Part shown: piece by piece, positions 24,201-38,200 of the stretch
Numbering within the stretch: the first letter of the stretch is position 1
Layout of the letters: every line of letters starts with the position of its first letter
Assembly: GCA_020796225.1 (NCBI GenBank)
Contig: CM036764.1
Coordinates: forward strand, 23,740,233 to 23,804,232
Direction: 5' to 3'
Origin: Arion vulgaris
Lineage: Eukaryota > Mollusca > Gastropoda > Stylommatophora > Arionidae
DNA length: 64,000 nt
Position numbers and translations under genes: made by a program
The notes under the pieces: model-generated
Told to the model about the DNA's origin: nothing
Databases searched by the model: none
The model's input: only the letters and a program-made list of their open reading frames with translations

Positions 24201-26051
24201 TCTTTGACCATACCGGGGATTGAACCCGGTCTCTCCAATGGGAGTCAGCGCTATAATCCATTCGGCCAGATGCTCCTCTTGAAGAGTATTGATCCTTTAC
24301 AGTCTTTCCATGGTCTGGATTCTCTTGCTTACATACTTTCGTGACTAGTTTGTCATTTATAGCAATTATTGCTCACTCCAGTTCTAGAACAGTGTTTGTC
24401 TTTCAGTACTGTCACTTTCTGTTTGTTATAAAACTGTGTCATTTGTGTCTCTCATACAATATTCACCTGATGAAAAAGTCTCTTTTGACACAGTTGTTGT
24501 TTCAAAACTTCAAGAAGTACAGTTACACTCTTTTCCTCTGTGGTTTTCAGCTTAGCATTCTCAAGAACTTTATTTCACACCCAGAAGATTCCAAATCATG
24601 GCAAGTATGCAGTTCAGGAGGTAGAGATCCCTACTAAGAGGATGTCCCTTGCAACTAGACTAGCAGTCATTTTGCAAGGTCACAGCAATGCAGCTACTAG
24701 ATGCTGAACCATTTTCTCAGGAATGCACTTCAAACAGGGGATCAGCAATACAGTCATTTGGGATATTGCTTACTTTCTTCTGAGCATCATTAAAACTATG
24801 TATTCTTTTTTTGTTTTATGCAGTCCTAGAAATTGTTTCTGATGTTGGAATACTAATTGTTTCTAATTGCGGAACAGTATGTGTTTTGACCGTAATGCTG
24901 AAACAGTATGTGTTGTGACTGTTTCAATTGTTGGAACAGTAAATGTTGTGAGAATTAGAGCCGAATATATTGTGTTACAAATTTAATTTTGAGTTCCTGT
25001 CTACTGCATGTTTCATTGTGTAATAATTGATTACAAAAATTGCTGAACTTGTATAAATTGTTCTTGTTTTCAACAGAACCATGCTTGCTGAGTTTGAAAA
25101 GTGCTTAGCAAATCCTAGCAAAGTAGGATCAATATTTATTCGATATGTAAGTATCACCTATAACTATATTGGTATGTTGTCAGCTGTCTCAGTAAAGTCA
25201 AGATGGAAATGTCATTATTCCATTTGTAAAGATTTTGTCTAAATAAGGAGACTGAAAGAAAGTTACACTAGTGGAATTTAACAGTAAGTAGTAGGAGAGC
25301 GTCTGTAGCTTAAGTGGTAGTGAGCTCGATCTCAACCCAAGTGTACCAGGTTCAAACTCCGCAGCAGACAGTTTGGAAGCAAATTAGTCCCGTGGATTTT
25401 TATGAATCGTAAAATAGACCTCACCATTCAGAAAGCAATGGCAAACTACTGAGCGTATAAGTGGTGTCTAGAAATTCAACGACTCGTTTACTGTGGTTGA
25501 TGGTGACGTTCTTTAAAGCATATGCCACAATTTTCATTTTCAGTAAGAGAAAGTTGTAACAATCACAACATATCCGGTTTATATAGTTTTAAAACTAAAT
25601 TTCAAATTTTCAATTTCAATGTTGTATCAGTCCTAACATGTGTCAGTGAGATATAGAAAATGACTAAAGATATTGAAAGTAAGTTGAATGCATTTGAAAA
25701 TATATGTCTGCGAAAAATAATGAACATAAAATGGGATGAATTCATTAGAAGTGATGAAATTCAGAGAAATGTCTGGTCAACCATTAGTAACAATTGTAAT
25801 AAGAAGGCAAAGATAGGATATGTTGGACATACTTTGAGAAGAAATGATGTATGAACATCAAAGCAGGCATTGAAGTGGGAAGCAAAAAAAATTCAAGAAA
25901 GAGAGGATGCCCTAGATAAACCCTGAAATAAATTTTGCTGAGAGACAAGAAATATCAGACTCAATTCCATGGAAAAGATTGAGCAAGTTGCCCAGGACAG
26001 AGCGGTATGGAGAAATTACTTGCAGGCCCTATGTAACAAAGTATGATCTGA

Positions 26052-26130
<79 letters not shown>

Positions 26131-29100
26131 CCCTTTTCATCTTTACAGACGGTCAATAGGCAAGTGTTTTACTGTGACAACTTCTGAGTTTTCGCTTTTC
26201 TCTCTTATTGTTCAGCTCGTACATAAGTCTCTTCTCAAAAGACTCTGCGCCCTTCCGTAGTTTGGCTTTCCACACAACTCTGTCATCAGCTAGTCCCTCC
26301 CATGTGCTGGGATCTATAGAAAAGTTTTCATTGAGGTTTTGCAGACATCTTTATATCTGAGCAGTGGTCTGCCCTGGTGCCTCTTCCTCCGAAGTTCACA
26401 GAACAACATTTGTTTTGGTATGCGATAAGTTTCCATTCTTCTCACATGTCCCAACCATCTTAGTCGTCTACTGCTGAGCATGCCCATGATGGAAGGCAGA
26501 TTTGCACGCTGTAGTACTTCAGAATTGGTTATCTTGTCGCACCACCTGATGTTCATAATCTTGGAGACATCGAAGGTGAAAGATGTTAAGTCTCCTCTCG
26601 TGTCTTGAGTAGGCTGTCCATGTTTCTGAACCATATAGTAAAGAACTAATTACAGGCTCGATATATTTGAGTCTTCGTCTGCAATGTCAATTTTTGTTGT
26701 CCCACGCTCGCTTTGATAGTTTGCGATGTAGTAGCGGCACTCCTATACGAGCGTTGATTTCCTCATCAAGAGAAAGGCTGGCAGTGACCGTGGACCCAAG
26801 ATAGCAGAATTTTTGCACTGGTGTTAGATGGTCGCCATTTAAAGTGATGTTTGATGTCTTACCTCCTGACATAATACAACTGTTTTGGAGACACTTATTG
26901 TCAGAAAAAAGAGGTCGCATGCCTTTGACAAATTATTAATTAGACTTTGCAGTGTGGTCTCACTGTGGGCGACTAAGGCAGCATCGTCAGCGAAAAGGAG
27001 GTCCTTGAGAAGTATTTCGTCGTTTTGTCTTGGCTCTTTAGCGAGCCAAGTTAAACAGTGAACCATCAGATCTAGTGCGGATGAAAACATCACCATCAGC
27101 GCCCCTAAGGCGTGGTTCAAAAGGACTGCGAAGAAGATACCAAAGAGAGTGGGGGCAAGAACACAGCCCTGCTTGACTCCACTCTTAACCTCAAAACTAT
27201 CAGATGTGCTGCCATCGAACTGTATGCTGGCTTTCATGCCCTCATGGAAGGAAACAATCAATTGGAGCAACTTTGGGGGACAACCAATATACTTCAATAT
27301 TTTATAAAGACTTGGCCTGCTGACTGTGTCGAATGCCTTAGTCAAATCCACGAAAGCAATACATAGAGGCTTGCTCTGCTCTCTGCACTTCTCTTGTAGC
27401 TGTCGAAGGGTAAATATCATGTCAGTTGTTGACCGTCTAGCTCTGAATCCACATTGTGACTCTGGAAGAACACGCTCCGCCAGTTTCTGTAGTCGCTTTG
27501 AAAGGACTAGTGCAAAGCTTTGCCTGTTACGCTTAGAAGGAGATGCCTCTGTAGTTGTTACAATCCCCTTATCCCTTTGTTTTTATAGAGTGTCACTATC
27601 TTTGCATCCCTCATGTCCTGAGGAAGTGTTTCCTCTCTCCAGCACTGAATAAGGAGATTGTAGAGGTGGGGCAGCAGGACATCCCTATTGTATTTGAGGA
27701 TTTCTGCAGGAATGTTGTCTAGTCCTGATGCCTTGCCATTTGAAAGTTTGTTGATTGCTTTGGAAAGTTCCTGCTCCGTGGGTTCGGTATCCAGCTCGGT
27801 TTGGTCATGATGTTTCGGTATGATCTGATCGAGGACTGGGTGTGCTGGTTTCTCCACAGAGTAAAGATTGGAATAGTGTTCCACCCATCTTCGAGCTGTT
27901 TGGTCATATCTGTTATTGGCTCACCTGTTTCTGATCTTAGTGGTGCAATTTTTGTTATGTTTGGTCCCAGAGCTACTCTGATATTTTCGTACATTGCCTT
28001 GGTGTTGCCCATATCTGCAGCATTTTGTATCGCAGAACACAGATTTGACCAGTATTCATTTGCACACCTCCTTGACTCTCGTTGCAATACTGATTTTGTG
28101 TGTCGAAGATGGTCCTTTGAACTTTGCGAGGGTTTATTTTTGTGATTTATTAGAGCTCTTTTCTTTTCCTCAAGTAGAGGGCTTAGGGTTGTTTCATTTT
28201 GTTCTACCCAGTCTTTGTTGGAGAATTTCTTGGTGCCAAATGAGTCAATGGCACAGTCATATATGTTAGATTTTAGAATGTTCCACTTTTCGTCTACTCT
28301 ACATTCTCCCATTTCATTCTCACACAGAGCAGTAAACGCCTTTCTGAAAGTCTACCTATTCTCTGTCATCCCCATTTTGGTGACGCTGACTTTGGGTTTG
28401 GGTGGTCTTCTTGTTGAATAGGTTTTCCTTGGAAGTATTTTGACTTTGCTGATAACTAGTGCATGATCTGTATCACAGTCCTCGCTGTGGAAAGTACGTG
28501 TGATTTTCACTGTGTTGATGTGTTGTCTGTGTGAGTACAAAATCAAGCTGGTGCCAGTGACCTGATCTTGGGTGGCACCATGTCACCCTGTGTCTGTGTT
28601 TGACAGAAAAAAACGTATTTGTCACCACACATGTTGTTTTGGGAGCAGAATTCAAGCAGTCTTTGACCATTATCGTTGATATTTCCAATGCCATGATGAC
28701 CCAGGCATACTGGCCATGACTGGTGATCAGATCCTATGCGTGCATTTAAGTCGCCCAATATAAACAGTTGCTCATCTACTGGAAATGAATTAACGACATT
28801 CTGTAATGAGTCATAAAACTTGTCTTTATCTTCTGCAGACGCTGCTAGGGTTGGTGCGTAGACACATACGATGTTTAGGAGTCCACTTTTTACATTGAGT
28901 CGTAGTGATATTACTCGCTCTGATGCAGCTACTGGTGTATGAATAGCTTTGACAAGTCTATTGTGCACGGCAAAGCCGACTCCATACAGTCTAGGTTGAT
29001 TGGTGCTTAGGCCCTGCCAGAAGAATGTGTAATTCTTTTCTTTTACTGAACCACAGTCTGGAAGCCTGGTTTCCCGTAGCGGCTATGTCTACCTGCAGTC

Positions 29101-29239
29101 TCTCAAGTTCTCTGTCTATAACAGCTGTTTTCCTGATGTCTTTTGTTTTCGTCGGGTCTAGGTTGACAAGTCCAGGACACATGGTCCTTACGTTCCATGT
29201 GCCAAATCTAAGAGGTTTATTTGTCTTGTGTCTCTGTAA

Positions 29240-29293
<54 letters not shown>

Positions 29294-32200
29294 AGAAATT
29301 ACAACAGTGAAAGAGAAAATATTTGTACTAACAGCATTAATATCGACAGTGAATATGGTGTGAATAAAGAATCTTTCTTTGTTTGTGCAGGAACGAAGAT
29401 TGTACATGTATGTCAGATACTGTGAGAACAAACCCAAGTCTGAGTACATTGTCTCAGAGTTCCTAGACACATTCTTTGAGGTATGTCTGACTGCAAATTC
29501 TATATGACCAATTCATTATCTTTCTCATTTTTTATTTTGTCAACTGTGTCACAGTTTAGCTTTTCACAAATATTTATGGTTAATTGTGTTGTCTAATTTA
29601 GGAGAAATAGTGACACTATATGAAGAAACAATTGAGGATGCTGTCAGTAGACTGAGTAAAATCAAGAAAGTCCTTACCAATTTAAATATCTGAAAATATC
29701 TTCAGGGAAGTACAAACATCAATAATATATTAGAGCTGTATAATATTGATGCGGGCGTCTATACCTTAAGCGGTAGTGAGCTTGATCACAACTCAAGCGT
29801 ACCTGATTCAAACTCTGAGGTGGGCTGTTTGGAAGCAAATTCATTGCTGTGGAAATTTTACGAACAATAAAAATAGACCTCACCATTCAGAAAGCAATAT
29901 CAAACTACTGAACATATAAGTGGTGCCTAGAAAATCCACAGCTCGTTTGCTGTGGTTGATGGCGACATCCTGTAAAGGATATGTCATGATATTCATCTTC
30001 AATATTCATGCTTGTATAGGGTGAAATGCTTGAGAATTGCAGAATAACACATCCCAAAATTGTCATCTTCTTACACAACCTGTCTTGGGAAATACACATT
30101 TTTTAGCCAAATAAACTCACTAACAGAACTTGTTTCTGAAGTAACCAGGATGACATGTGCATCATAAGAAAGAAATGTTTGGAATGGGGTTTACCATGTT
30201 GTCATAAGAGACCTAGATACCATTCCATGCTATGGATCTCAGAGAAAAATCAAAGAAAGTCTAGCCAAAGGCAACTTAACAGAGAACGGGGGAAAATGAG
30301 AAGCAATCATATGTTACATTACTAAGAGTGATGCAGACCAAACTGTTTGGAGAGAGAGTTTGTTGCTGCAGTGCAAGACCCACTAGGTATAATGGCCAGT
30401 GATTGTTTTATCTGCTTCTAGTCAATAATACAAGACAATTATTTGATTGTTTTGTGTTGTCTATACACTAATTTGTTTATAACTATGCTAGGAAACACCA
30501 ATATGTAATATCAACATAAATAACACAACACTGAAATAAGTCCATCGATTCAAGTACCTAGGAACATTTCTGACATCAGATGGCAGATGTAAAACAGAGA
30601 TTAAAGTAGAATAGCTCAAGCGAAAGCATCTTTTATGAAAATGAAAAGCACACTATGCGTGAATTCACTACCAATGACACTGCAAAAACGAATACTCCAG
30701 TGTTAGATATTCCACTTGGTATTAAAATGAGTTCATTACTACTACTTTAAAAACCACCTTTGTTTATCTATCTTCTACATGTTTGTTCCTTTAGTCTTTA
30801 TAGCTGCTTGCTTTGTTATTGTTATTATATGATGTACTATATACATGCTTTGTATTATATATATGATTATCTTGTCTGCAGGAAGTACGACTAAAGTTGG
30901 GTCACCGCCTGATGTTGCCAGATCTGTTGATTAAACCAGTTCAGAGGATAATGCGTTACCAACTTTTGCTCAAAGTGTGTACATACATAGATTACTTGTA
31001 AATATGTGTTGTCTGTACATATCATCATTCATTGGCCTCTTTGTCTCAGGAGACAATAGGTTTTGTGTGATATAGTTTGTTCTGTACTGAATTTAGTCTG
31101 TTGTGGCTGTAGTGTCCTATTCTGGAGTGACAACCCTTGCCACTGTTGCTGCAATGAAACTGGAGACTGGAGTATGTTTAATGATGTTTGTTCATGTGTA
31201 ATGTACATATACATATATTATGTTGCCTGTAGAAACAGTGAACTTTGTTCTAGTTTTACTTTTGTATGGTCTAGTGAAGTTCTGCTTATAAATATTTATA
31301 TACTTATATAAGTAAACTCAGAAGAAGAAGAAATAAACCTATATATTATTAGAATATAAAAAGCGGCAGTAGCAAGGAGAGAAAAGATAAAAAATGTGAC
31401 TATTAGAAACTTTGGTAGGAACCACACCAGTGCTAGAGCATATTGAGAAACAACAAACCAAATGGGTTGACCATGTAACATGATTACCGCCTAACAGTAC
31501 ACCACAACGAGCACTACTATTAAGATACAATTGTTTCAATTCCAAAGATTACCTATGCAAACTTTGTACATCAGAGGCGATAGGGAACACCATATATGCG
31601 ATGCACTCTAGGACATTTGCCAGAACTCTTCACATACCCAAAGTGCTGAAAGTTGCAACAGGAATAGACCATATATATATAATATATATAGATAGATAAA
31701 TATTATTAGAGATTTATCTGAGATTGTATGCATTTATGGGACTGATTGGATTAACTCTTGCTATATCTACACACCCTTCAATAAACTGTTGATATAAATT
31801 ATCCTGGGGAATTTAGCATACTCTTGGAAATATCATGTTTCAACCTTGCAGCAAGCATTCATTCTTTAGACATTTAGCAACTTTGATAGACACAAAAGCC
31901 AATGAATAAAGAAGTTAAAAAGAATGTGTGGATAACTAGAAAAATATTTAAAGATATATTTTGTTAATTAGAAAATGAAATGTTTTTGACGGATGAAAAG
32001 ACATGACACTATTAAAAACCATACTGAATAGAAAAGTTGAAGACAAACAGCCAATAGAAAGATTGTGTTCTAAGTGGGAATAAAATATTTTAAAAAGGTG
32101 GACACATAATAGTCTATCAGAGTATTCCACCATGAGAAGAGATAGAAAATATTAGAGATACATTATAGCCACTACTGATTAGTTTGTGTACACAGACAAC

Positions 32201-35200
32201 TAAAGTAAAACCTGAACTCATGCATGTTAGACTCATCCATGAAGAACATCACATACTTTCATCAATTCAGGTCCTAATTCTTCTGCCTATTCCTCGGTAA
32301 TGTTGTCATGACGGGGGTATACTAATACCTCACTGCCTCAGACATATGTAGAAGATTAACTCCTACTATACTACCTACTATACAGAATATTGGGAAAGAA
32401 GGCAAGAGGAAGACCACGGAAAAGATGGTTAGATGGCGTAGCAGAATCCTGTGAAAGAGCAAAGATAACAATCACACAAGCCACCAGAACAGCAAGACAA
32501 AAACAGAAAACCACGACACTGGGCAACAACCCGGTAGCAGTGTGACGACAAAAGAAGAAGAAGAAGATACTACCTTCCACCTGACAAAGCATATGGACAG
32601 TACCAATTCCCATCAAGCCCCTTCATGTACCTAAATATTTTATTTAAAAAAAAATATTGACAAGATCCATTTGATGCTATTTGTGTATAGTTCTTTCTAG
32701 AATACAGCAGGTGAATTTTTAAAATAGAGCTTTCATCTCTGCATAATCTGATACATGGAACAGTTTTTAGTGATTAAGATAAGTAAGTATAATAAATTTG
32801 AATATAAATTATTTCTAAAAAATTATTGCGTTGAAGCTGGTTTCAGTGTGCAAATAATATGAGTTATAATGTATTGACAAATCAATAAAGAATCTTATTG
32901 GGATGTTAATATTGAATTATCTTTTAACAGGATATTCTCAAGTACACAGAAAAAGCTGAAGAAGATACATCAGAGCTGAAAAAGGCATTACGTGTGATGT
33001 GTGTGGTACCAAAAGCAGCTAATGATATGATGCAAGTTGGACGGCTACAGGGGTTTGATGTAAGTTTACTTGATTGTATTTAATATCTGCCTATTGTTAG
33101 CAAGCAATTGTAATGGACATCTGTAGCTTAAGCTGTAGTGAGCTCAATTACAACCCAAACGTACTTGGTTCAAACTCCACACCGGGCAGTCTGCAAGCAC
33201 ATTCGTTCCTGTGGAAAAGAATGATAAAAATAGATCTCAATGTTCAGAAAGCAATGACAAACTACTGAATGTATAATTGGTGCCTAGAATGAATGACTTG
33301 CTTACTGTGGTTGATGGCGAACTGCTTACTGTGGTCCTGTAAAGCATATGCCACAATTTTCATTTTTTCAATTGTAAATAGCTAGTGTCTCTGCACTGTA
33401 TACAACGAGATGTTATTTTACTTTACTCTATTTTTGTTAATTTGATATTCTTGACATTCTCCACAGGGCAAAATTACAGCTCAAGGAAAACTATTATTGC
33501 AAGTAAGTTGGTTAGACCAAAATGTTAAAATCATTTCTGTCTTATTATCTTTCCTGTGATATTTCATTGATTATGTACGCGACTAGACAAGGTATGATAT
33601 GATTAGAAGTGTCATAAGCAAAACAGTAATTCATATGATATAAATATCTTGGAAAAATATTGATAGCTGAATTTTGTTTCTCTTGTTTCTTTTAAATTGG
33701 ACTAGTTCCTCCAACTTCATCTTCATTGTTTTGAACCCTTTAAACTTTTTGTTGATGGTCAAAGTTAGCTAATTGTCATAGACTTATGTCTGTTTGGGAT
33801 ATGCTCCCAGTTTTAAGTTATGATAGGTTTCATAATTCAATAATAGTATAGGGCCCCAGTAGATCAAGTACTAAAACATGTTTGTACAACATAACAGTGT
33901 GAAGTCACCACTCAAAACAGACTTAAATTTTATTCCAAGTTGCATCTTTCAAATTAATTTTGTTTTCTGTTTGGTGTATAGGTTTCATATTTCTTTACAT
34001 CTACAAATATCTTTCATATAAGCAGTTGTAAACAAAATATCAAGTTAAGGATCTTGAACTCAAATATCAGTTCAGTCCTTTTATACATCTCTGAGACAGA
34101 GAGAACGACAACAATGGATACCTTAAAAAAAATATATGCCTTCATAAATGATTGCACCTCTGAAGTCGGAGAAAGGACGCCTGTATGACTAGGAACACTG
34201 ATGATAAGGAAAGCAACCCTGCATGCTAAAATCAGTCAGAGACATCTCAAACCACGTTGCCCTGACTACTCCTGAATTCATAGCGAGCGAGCATAAGAAG
34301 AATAAATGCTTGCTTGCATAGAATAGAAGACAGTTGATATGGTATGATAAGGTTACTAATGAGTAATCTAATGTCATAGATTGATAATTTTATTCTTGTG
34401 AATATTCTGTTGAAAAAAGTATTTGTTGATATGTAATCAATCCATAATTTCTTCCATCCCTCTTGTAGAGGACTTCATATTAAATTTTCTGTATTATGTC
34501 ACTCTAGGATACACTACTAGCATCAGAGGTTTCATCTGGTGGACAGCAGAAATTTAAAGAGAGAAGGGTATTTCTCTTTGAACAGATCATAATCTTTAGT
34601 GAACAGATAGAGAGAAAAAAAGGCAATTTCTCAAATGCAACATACATCTACAAAAATAGCCTGAAGGTGAGGTATAACTTATGCACTGTCTTCCATATAC
34701 TTTTTTTCTGTCTCTACTGTAAGTGAAATCAGATAAGTTCAACAAGTTATAGATAGGAAGTTTTGATATGTACAATCCTGTTTCAGTTAGGAATACCTTC
34801 ATTACACTCTGGACATGTCCATAGTTGCTCTGATCTCCTTCTCAATATCTCCAACTGCGTCCAGCGACTAACCATACCAGTTTGATGTTGATTGATGAGC
34901 CTACTCATATACCTGCTCTTTTCTGGCCACTTCAATCTTTAATCCAAGCTCTTGCAATCTAGCAGTTGATGTGGGTTTGTTTAAATGAAAATCTGCGTTG
35001 CGACCACACCCTACGAGGGCATTCGGAATGTCTATCTAATGACTGACCCCCTGATATGGTGACAGAGTCAGCTAGTCTGTCTGATCTCATTGCCAATGAT
35101 ATCTATCTGCCCTGAAACAAAGATGAGTGTAATTCTGCAAATTGTTGTACAATCCTAGCATTGATAAAAATGACAGCGGAATGAATATCTATTACAAAAG

Positions 35201-38200
35201 TTTCCAACATGTGAAGACGAGAAAGCTTGCATAGCCATCACTAGTAAGTACTATTCTGAGATAAGCTGTGTGGAGACAACAACACACAGACTGACCACTG
35301 CCTATTTGACAAAAATTCATAAAAATAATTTTTTAAAATTCTGTAGCCTTTTCAGACCTTAGTGTATGAAGTCACTTTACTTCACATTTCCTAGACCTTA
35401 GTATGCAGGAGGTAGTAGGGTCAATTCCTTTCCTCACATGTGGGCCGTCAAGCGTGGGATTGAACCAACAACCCTCTTGTGTCTGAGTCGACAGTTGAAC
35501 GCTTATGCATTATGCTAATCTATCCCACACCCAAAATAAAATATGCAAGTTAACTGAGTCGGTTTTCATTTATAAAATCTATGAAAGACATTATTTATAG
35601 CAATTCGTTGTCAGTGGAAGTCAGAAAGAGACACTTATTCAGGTCTACATAGATCCAGCACTGAAAGTAACTCATGAACAATAAATAACCATACAGCAAG
35701 TTCTCTGGAAACCACAAAGATATGGTTTGACAAAGAAAACTGTCATCATTTCCCAGTATTTCTAAAGAGACTAATATTGTTTCACTGAAAGTGCTCAATA
35801 CATAGAGGAATCTCATAATCAGCAGGAGAAAGAGGCAATCATACTTTGTCTGACATGTCTTAGGATGTTGTTATCATTGTTTGCGATGGACGGCTATTAT
35901 TATTAATAATATAAAAGCTGAGTGTGAAATTACATATATAAGTGGAAAAACCTAATCTTTTGCAGGTGAATAAAATGTCTTTATGTGACAGACTTGAGGG
36001 GAACGCTTGCTTTCAATTGACCGATAGGACACCTGGTTCTGATGTGCGGTTGATTATACAGGCAAACTGTGAGGATAACAAGGATACCTGGATCAAGCAA
36101 ATTCGGTCAATTTTGGATATGCAAGGAGACTTTCTTAGAGGTATGTTTTTTGTAAACATTTATGTTCAAATATAATGTAACAAAAAACATCGGAAGTTGA
36201 AGTAAGGCTCATCTGAATGGCGAGGGACACTGGTAATAAGGAAAGCAAGCCATCATGCAAATATCAGTGAGAGGTGCCATGGCTGTCTGAATTTATAGCA
36301 GCCTTAAAGGGGTCTAAAAATGTAAAGAAAAATATAGAACAATAACTGATGTTATATGTTTGTTTCTCTGTTTGTTAATGATAAGAAACAAATTATATGA
36401 GCAATCAAACTTAATTATATGTATCTACGTCTTCTTGCGTTCACCTGTTATAACTTCAGCTGTATTCAGGGTGCCTTGCATGGCACATCTTGCCTGAGTG
36501 GTTACCGGGCCCAAATTTTGGGTGTAAAGAATAGAACCACTGTTACCTGCCACGCATGTCGTAAGAGCGACTAAGAAGGTTTGGCTGAAATCGGATGCAT
36601 GTGTCCGAACCTGCTGCTTTGCAGGTCGGCTGGGGACAGTCAACGGCTAATGGAGAGTGAATCCAGTAAATGCTGGTTGAAATCAGACACATCGCCGAAG
36701 GAGAAGCACCAGAGCTCCAAATGGTACTGAAGATGTGACGTCAAAATACGTTCTGGGCAAAGGCTGTTTATATATCACAATAAGAATGATCAAAATGGCC
36801 GAAAAGAACGAGAGAGAGAGAGAGAGTATGGCGCATCTAATCCATTTTTATATGAAGGCATGCTTTCCTTTTTATCAGTGTTCCCCACCATACAGGTGTG
36901 CCTTCTCCAATTTCAGAGGTATATATGTAACTAAACATGCCATTACTAACATTAATATATTAACCCTTTCGCCCTGTATTATTTTGACCTCTGGACGCAT
37001 TTATTTTGCGATTCAAATTTAACATTCAATGTCAATTAGTTTAATCCTTTATAACTCTTGTACTGTTTCTCTAAAGTATGACATATTATATATTAAATTG
37101 TTGCTAATTGGATGTAGAATACATTAATAGAATAATATTTTACATCAGGTGATATACGTTTGAGAGAATTAGATTATTGTAGCATGACTATTTTGAAAAA
37201 ACGAAAAATCAAAAAAAATATTTTTACTCTCCGGTTTGTATTACATCTTAATATTTATAGATGTTTCCAGAAGTAGTATTTAAATGAAGATAATCCATGT
37301 GGGAACAAATTCTATAAGTTTCATCTAACTAGTGGCAGTAATTTTTATAATATTCACTTTTAGTGCGGACACGTCAATAAATGGAATGTGGAACGCCATT
37401 CTTTAGATGCAATTATTACATTAGACTTACAACTATCGATACTACGTTTCATAAACAATCAAATGTCATTATTACCATAAATTAAATCTTCTTCATTACT
37501 ATCACAATTTATAATTTGACCTAACAGTACTCAAGATTACACTGTAAACATCGTCGGAAACATTAACGTTTAAAAAAAGTCTCGACTTGAACACAATAAT
37601 ACACTGCTTTCCTTCTTTCAAATCTTTGTTAAATGGTGATAGTAATGTACCTACATATATGTACTTTCCGTTTTTGAAGATTTTTTTAACTTCAGTAAAG
37701 GGGTTCTAAAGATACATTCGTTTCCGTGAACAGACATCCAAAAGCCGATATATCGGTTCTGCGACATCATGAACATTACTCTGAACCGATATATCGGCTC
37801 TGCAGTCCCGTTGGGTTAAGAATATCCATAAGTTTCTTTCACATCCTGGGACCTGAATAAAATTGTTACCTCAATATATAAAACTCTTTGTAAGAAAATG
37901 TTATAGAATTGTCTTCTTCTTTTAACCATCCACTTAAAACATAAGACTTTCACAAATTTTCTCTTTCCAGATCTGTCTTGAACCAGTCAATTTAGTTTAT
38001 TTCAGGTCATTCCTGCCACTTCTCTTTCTCTATCCACAGTTTGTCTTCCATGTCTCTCTAGGTCTTCCTCTACCTCTCTTGCCTCCATTTCAAAGTCAAA
38101 TGTGGGTTTTTCATTCTCAATGTATGTCACAACTATTTCCATCTACTATTTTTTTTTTCCTTTTTGATATTGTTGACTATGCATCAGGTGATATTAGTAA

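Noticed and set aside
24190..24288. Functional tRNA gene
   Set aside because: T arm and box A are good, but the anticodon arm is ambiguous and the acceptor stem does not close; more likely a SINE head.
25979..26260. 93-codon frame with a long Ile-Tyr repeat
   Set aside because: Translation of the (TA)n microsatellite.
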